Assembly: GCA_032907525.1 (NCBI GenBank)
Contig: JAJJPM010000009.1
Span: 1-7,005 of the forward strand
Length of the DNA: 7,005 bases
From: JAHJQQ01 sp032907525
GTDB taxonomy: Bacteria > Pseudomonadota > Gammaproteobacteria > Thiohalobacterales > Thiohalobacteraceae
Direction of reading: 5' to 3'
Below are positions 5,261-7,005 of this stretch, piece after piece. The position numbers and the translations under genes are program-made. How positions within the stretch are numbered: the stretch's first letter is position 1; every line of letters starts with the position of its first letter. The notes beneath the pieces are model-generated. The model did no database searches. It saw nothing but the letters and a program-made list of their open reading frames with translations, and had not been told where the DNA came from.

Positions 5261-6673
5261 TCAGCAGGGTTCGCCGCAGCCGAACAGGTGGCGCTCGCGG
5301 ATCATGCGCGCGACCTCCTCCGGCACCAGGGACTCCCAGTCGGGCTCGCCGCAGCGGATCTTGCGCAGCACCTCCTGCGAATAGATGTGCAGCAGATCCG
5401 GTTCGATGCCGTTCAGACCCTTGATGAAGCCGTTGTCGTACAGATAGGCGTAGAGGTGGCGCAGGTGCGGCGCCGGCTGGAAGTTCTCCACCGTCGTCAG
5501 GTCGCCGCAGCGGTCGCCCAGGCAGGGAGAGACGTACAGCCGCAGATCGTACTTGAACAGCCGGCCGAAGGACTCGAGGATGCCGCCCGGCAGGTGGGTG
5601 TAGTACTTCTCGTCGAAGATCTCCTTGAGCGTCGGTACGCCCATGGCCACGCCCGTCGGCCGCTGCGTGTAGCGGAACAGATACGCGGCCAGACGGTAGT
5701 ACTCGCCCAGGTTGGAGATCAGCACGTTCTTGCCGAGGGCGCACAGGATCTCGGTGCGGTGCAGAAAATCGCGCACGTCGATGTCGCCGCCGTCCATGAG
5801 GTTGTTGAGCGTCATCTCCGACAGTACGAAGACCTCGTCCGCGCGCACCTCGCGCTCGGCGATGAACTGCGCCCGGGCGCAGGCGAGCATGCGGATGTTG
5901 AGGTGCGTCGGCGGACGGAAGCGGCTGCGCTCCACCAGCACGGCCTTCTTGTAGAGCGCGTCGGCGGGGTAGACGGCCCGGCCGTCGGCCAGGAACATCG
6001 CCGCCGGCGCCAGTCCTTTCTGCACCAGCCGCAGGGCCATGAGGCGGTTGTCGACGCCCGCGAAGGCCGGCCCCTGGAAGTCGATCATGTCGATCTCCAC
6101 CAGCTCCGGATACAGGTTGTCGATCAGCGATTCGAGCAGCGCCTCGGGCCGGTCGTGCAGATAGAGCGCGCCATGGATGAGGTTCACGCCGAGGACGCCC
6201 AGGCTCTCCTGGTCCTGCAGGCTCTTTTTGCCCATCAGGTGGACGTGCACGACGATCTGCGAGGGCTCGGCGCGCGGTGCGGTCTGGAAGCGGATGCCCA
6301 GCCAGCCCTGGCCGTCCTCCTTGCGCGAATAGCTGCGCGCGGCCACGGTGTTGGCGAAGGCGAAGAAGGCGGATTCGGCGCCGCGCGCGGCGTCCAGGCG
6401 CTCGACCACCAGCTCGAATTCGTGGTTCAGCATGGCCTGCAGGCGCTCGCGCGATACGTAGCGCGGCGCCGGGCCGTAGATGGCGTCGCTGAACTTCATG
6501 TCGTAGGCGGACATGGTCTTGGCCAGCGTGCCGGCCGCGCCGCCGACCCGGAAGAACCAGCGCGCCGTCTCCTGGCCGGCGCCGATCTCGGCGATGCTGC
6601 CGTAGACGCGCGCGTCCAGATTGACGTCCAGGGCCTTGTGGTGGGTGTCCTTGGCTTGGCGTTGCGTGGGCAT
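5261..6673 (-). CDS. Conserved 470-aa protein of unknown function
   Basis: I recognise this as a conserved bacterial family with no established function. From memory, relatives are deposited as 'TonB-dependent receptor' or 'nicotinate-nucleotide adenylyltransferase'. It has no signal peptide, TonB box or beta-barrel pattern, and no N-terminal HxGH nucleotidyltransferase motif, so it should be cytoplasmic. Probable conserved blocks are VYGSIAEIGAGQETARWFFRVGGAAGTLAKTMSAYDM (23-59), RYVSRERLQAMLNHEFELV (71-89), FFAFANTVAARSYS (103-116), GVLGVNLIHGALYL (159-172), DFQGPAFAGVDNRLMALRLV (198-217), LYKKAVLVERSRFRP (240-254), VLISNLGEYYRLAAYLFRYT (317-336) and GVPTLKEIFDEKYY (345-358). The last ~40 residues (SQEVLRKIRCGEPDWESLVPEEVARMI) resemble the NadD C-terminal motif, which may explain the second label. 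Cysteines cluster near the end (C384, C389, C441, C466, C470). The start at 6673 has a strong ribosome site; an upstream ATG at 6835 would add a 54-residue tail running through two hairpins. Confidence 0.85.
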   Translation of the reverse strand: MPTQRQAKDTHHKALDVNLDARVYGSIAEIGAGQETARWFFRVGGAAGTLAKTMSAYDMKFSDAIYGPAPRYVSRERLQAMLNHEFELVVERLDAARGAESAFFAFANTVAARSYSRKEDGQGWLGIRFQTAPRAEPSQIVVHVHLMGKKSLQDQESLGVLGVNLIHGALYLHDRPEALLESLIDNLYPELVEIDMIDFQGPAFAGVDNRLMALRLVQKGLAPAAMFLADGRAVYPADALYKKAVLVERSRFRPPTHLNIRMLACARAQFIAEREVRADEVFVLSEMTLNNLMDGGDIDVRDFLHRTEILCALGKNVLISNLGEYYRLAAYLFRYTQRPTGVAMGVPTLKEIFDEKYYTHLPGGILESFGRLFKYDLRLYVSPCLGDRCGDLTTVENFQPAPHLRHLYAYLYDNGFIKGLNGIEPDLLHIYSQEVLRKIRCGEPDWESLVPEEVARMIRERHLFGCGEPC

Positions 6674-6681
6674 GTCCGGCA

Positions 6682-6686
6682 CTCCT
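6682..6686 (-). promoter_or_regulatory. Ribosome binding site fixing the start of the 470-aa gene
   Basis: On the minus strand this reads AGGAG, eight bases before the ATG at 6673, which is ideal spacing. It supports 6673 over the in-frame ATG at 6835 and abuts the hairpin at 6687-6710. Confidence 0.8.
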
Positions 6687-6710
6687 GCCGCGCCGGCGAT
6701 CCGGCGCGGC
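6687..6710 (-). promoter_or_regulatory. Perfect 10-bp GC hairpin abutting the ribosome binding site
   Basis: GCCGCGCCGG pairs perfectly with CCGGCGCGGC around a four-base loop (6697-6700). All ten pairs are G-C. In the minus-strand transcript the 3' foot of the stem is immediately followed by AGGAG, leaving the ribosome site single-stranded at the base. This could protect the 5' end of the mRNA, tune translation or stop upstream transcripts. No U-run follows, so a standard terminator is unlikely. The structure is certain from the sequence; its role is inferred. Confidence 0.6.
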
Positions 6711-6797
6711 TCGATGCCTCGGACGCGGTGCAAGAGTCGTACCGGGATGGCGCGGGTTTCAGGTTCCCGCCAGGATTCTCGCAGACTGTAGCAGCCG

Positions 6798-6815
6798 TAC
6801 CCGTGGATACGGGTA
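6798..6815. promoter_or_regulatory. Small inverted repeat upstream of the 470-aa gene, possible operator
   Basis: TACCCGT (6798-6804) and ACGGGTA (6809-6815) form a perfect 7-bp inverted repeat with a four-base centre, 125 bases before the start codon at 6673. On the minus strand a possible -10 element (TACAGT, 6786-6791) lies just downstream, so the repeat would fall across the spacer and -35 region of that promoter. No good -35 hexamer is seen. A regulator-binding site is plausible but unproven. Confidence 0.35.
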
Positions 6816-6835
6816 TCCGCGTTGAGCTCCGCCAT

Positions 6836-7005
6836 GCGCCGGGATGTGTCGTCCGATCATCCGGCGCAATACGCTTTCAGGCTCGCTGGCTGACGCTCCG
6901 GCGGTCCCGTTCGTCGCTCCGCCTCCGGCTGTCGCAAGTCGGCTGCGCGACGAACGGGACCGCCGGAGCGCCGAGTCCCACGCTGGAGGCGAATCTGCCC
7001 AGGGG
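6836..7005. other. Right-end non-coding stretch
   Basis: Together with 6674-6835 this makes 332 bases without a credible gene up to the right edge. Apart from the fold-back repeat at 6894-6970 I see no gene, RNA or clear promoter. The start or end of a further gene may lie beyond the edge. Confidence 0.5.
6894..6970. repeat. 77-bp fold-back repeat with 24-bp perfect arms
   Basis: Bases 6894-6917 and 6947-6970 are perfect reverse complements over 24 bases (the left arm begins CGCTCCGGCGGTCCCG), separated by a 29-base GC-rich spacer. The spacer carries a short partial direct repeat around CGGCTG (6926-6931, 6940-6945). There are no T-runs on either side, no transposase and no evident target duplication. 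It is unrelated in sequence to the other two repeat families in the window. It could be a REP/MITE-like element, a strong transcript-end structure or one of a dispersed family. Confidence 0.85.

Noticed and set aside
4401..5384. 327-residue plus-strand open frame opposite the DUF1624 gene
   Set aside because: Gln/Arg/Ala-rich shadow; the minus strand encodes a coherent multipass membrane protein.
5205..5744. Long N-terminal extension of the DUF1624 gene
   Set aside because: Overlaps the real coding frame of the 470-residue gene and adds Arg/Pro-rich shadow sequence before the membrane-protein signature.
5261..6673. Labels 'TonB-dependent receptor' and 'nicotinate-nucleotide adenylyltransferase'
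   Set aside because: No signal peptide, plug or barrel pattern, and no HxGH nucleotidyltransferase motif; only a C-terminal NadD-like resemblance.
6674..6835. N-terminal extension of the 470-residue protein to an ATG at 6835
   Set aside because: The added 54 residues would be encoded by two hairpins and the ribosome site; AGGAG at 6682-6686 supports 6673.

Overview
The window is a GC-rich bacterial chromosome segment with five complete protein genes and several palindromic intergenic repeats. No phage, transposase, plasmid, rRNA, tRNA or CRISPR signal is visible. The gene content and the high G/C at third codon positions fit a proteobacterium, probably a gammaproteobacterium of the Chromatiales/Ectothiorhodospiraceae kind. 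The lineage is inferred from general resemblance only.

Left part (1-2833): ilvD (276-1967, +) encodes dihydroxy-acid dehydratase of branched-chain amino acid synthesis. It converges on a flavoredoxin-type flavin reductase gene (2117-2653, -). Between the two 3' ends lies a compound palindrome (2018-2092) in which each arm is itself a palindrome. The two-gene block is bracketed by two inverted copies of an element built from 9-bp CCACGAAA-type units (27-155 and 2734-2833). Their longer arms are identical over 33 bases in opposite orientation.

Middle part (2834-4478): a gltD-type gene (3013-4458, +) encodes the FAD/NAD(P)H small-subunit module of glutamate synthase, with all seven expected N-terminal cysteines. 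No gltB large-subunit gene adjoins it, so it is a stand-alone copy here. It converges, across only 20 bases, on the next gene.

Right part (4479-7005): two co-directional minus-strand genes, probably one transcript. The upstream gene (5261-6673) encodes a 470-residue protein of a conserved family without established function. From memory, databases label its relatives inconsistently as 'TonB-dependent receptor' or 'nicotinate-nucleotide adenylyltransferase'; neither label is supported by this sequence as a whole, although the last ~40 residues resemble the NadD C-terminal motif. The downstream gene (4479-5204) encodes a small multipass membrane protein of the DUF1624/HGSNAT-like acyltransferase family. 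A perfect 10-bp GC hairpin abuts the Shine-Dalgarno sequence of the 470-residue gene. Further upstream are a small hairpin (6798-6815) and a 77-bp fold-back element with 24-bp perfect arms (6894-6970).

Most of the window is housekeeping metabolism. The parts most worth a second look are the 470-residue orphan family with its membrane-protein partner, the structured leader before it, and the three distinct families of intergenic palindromes.
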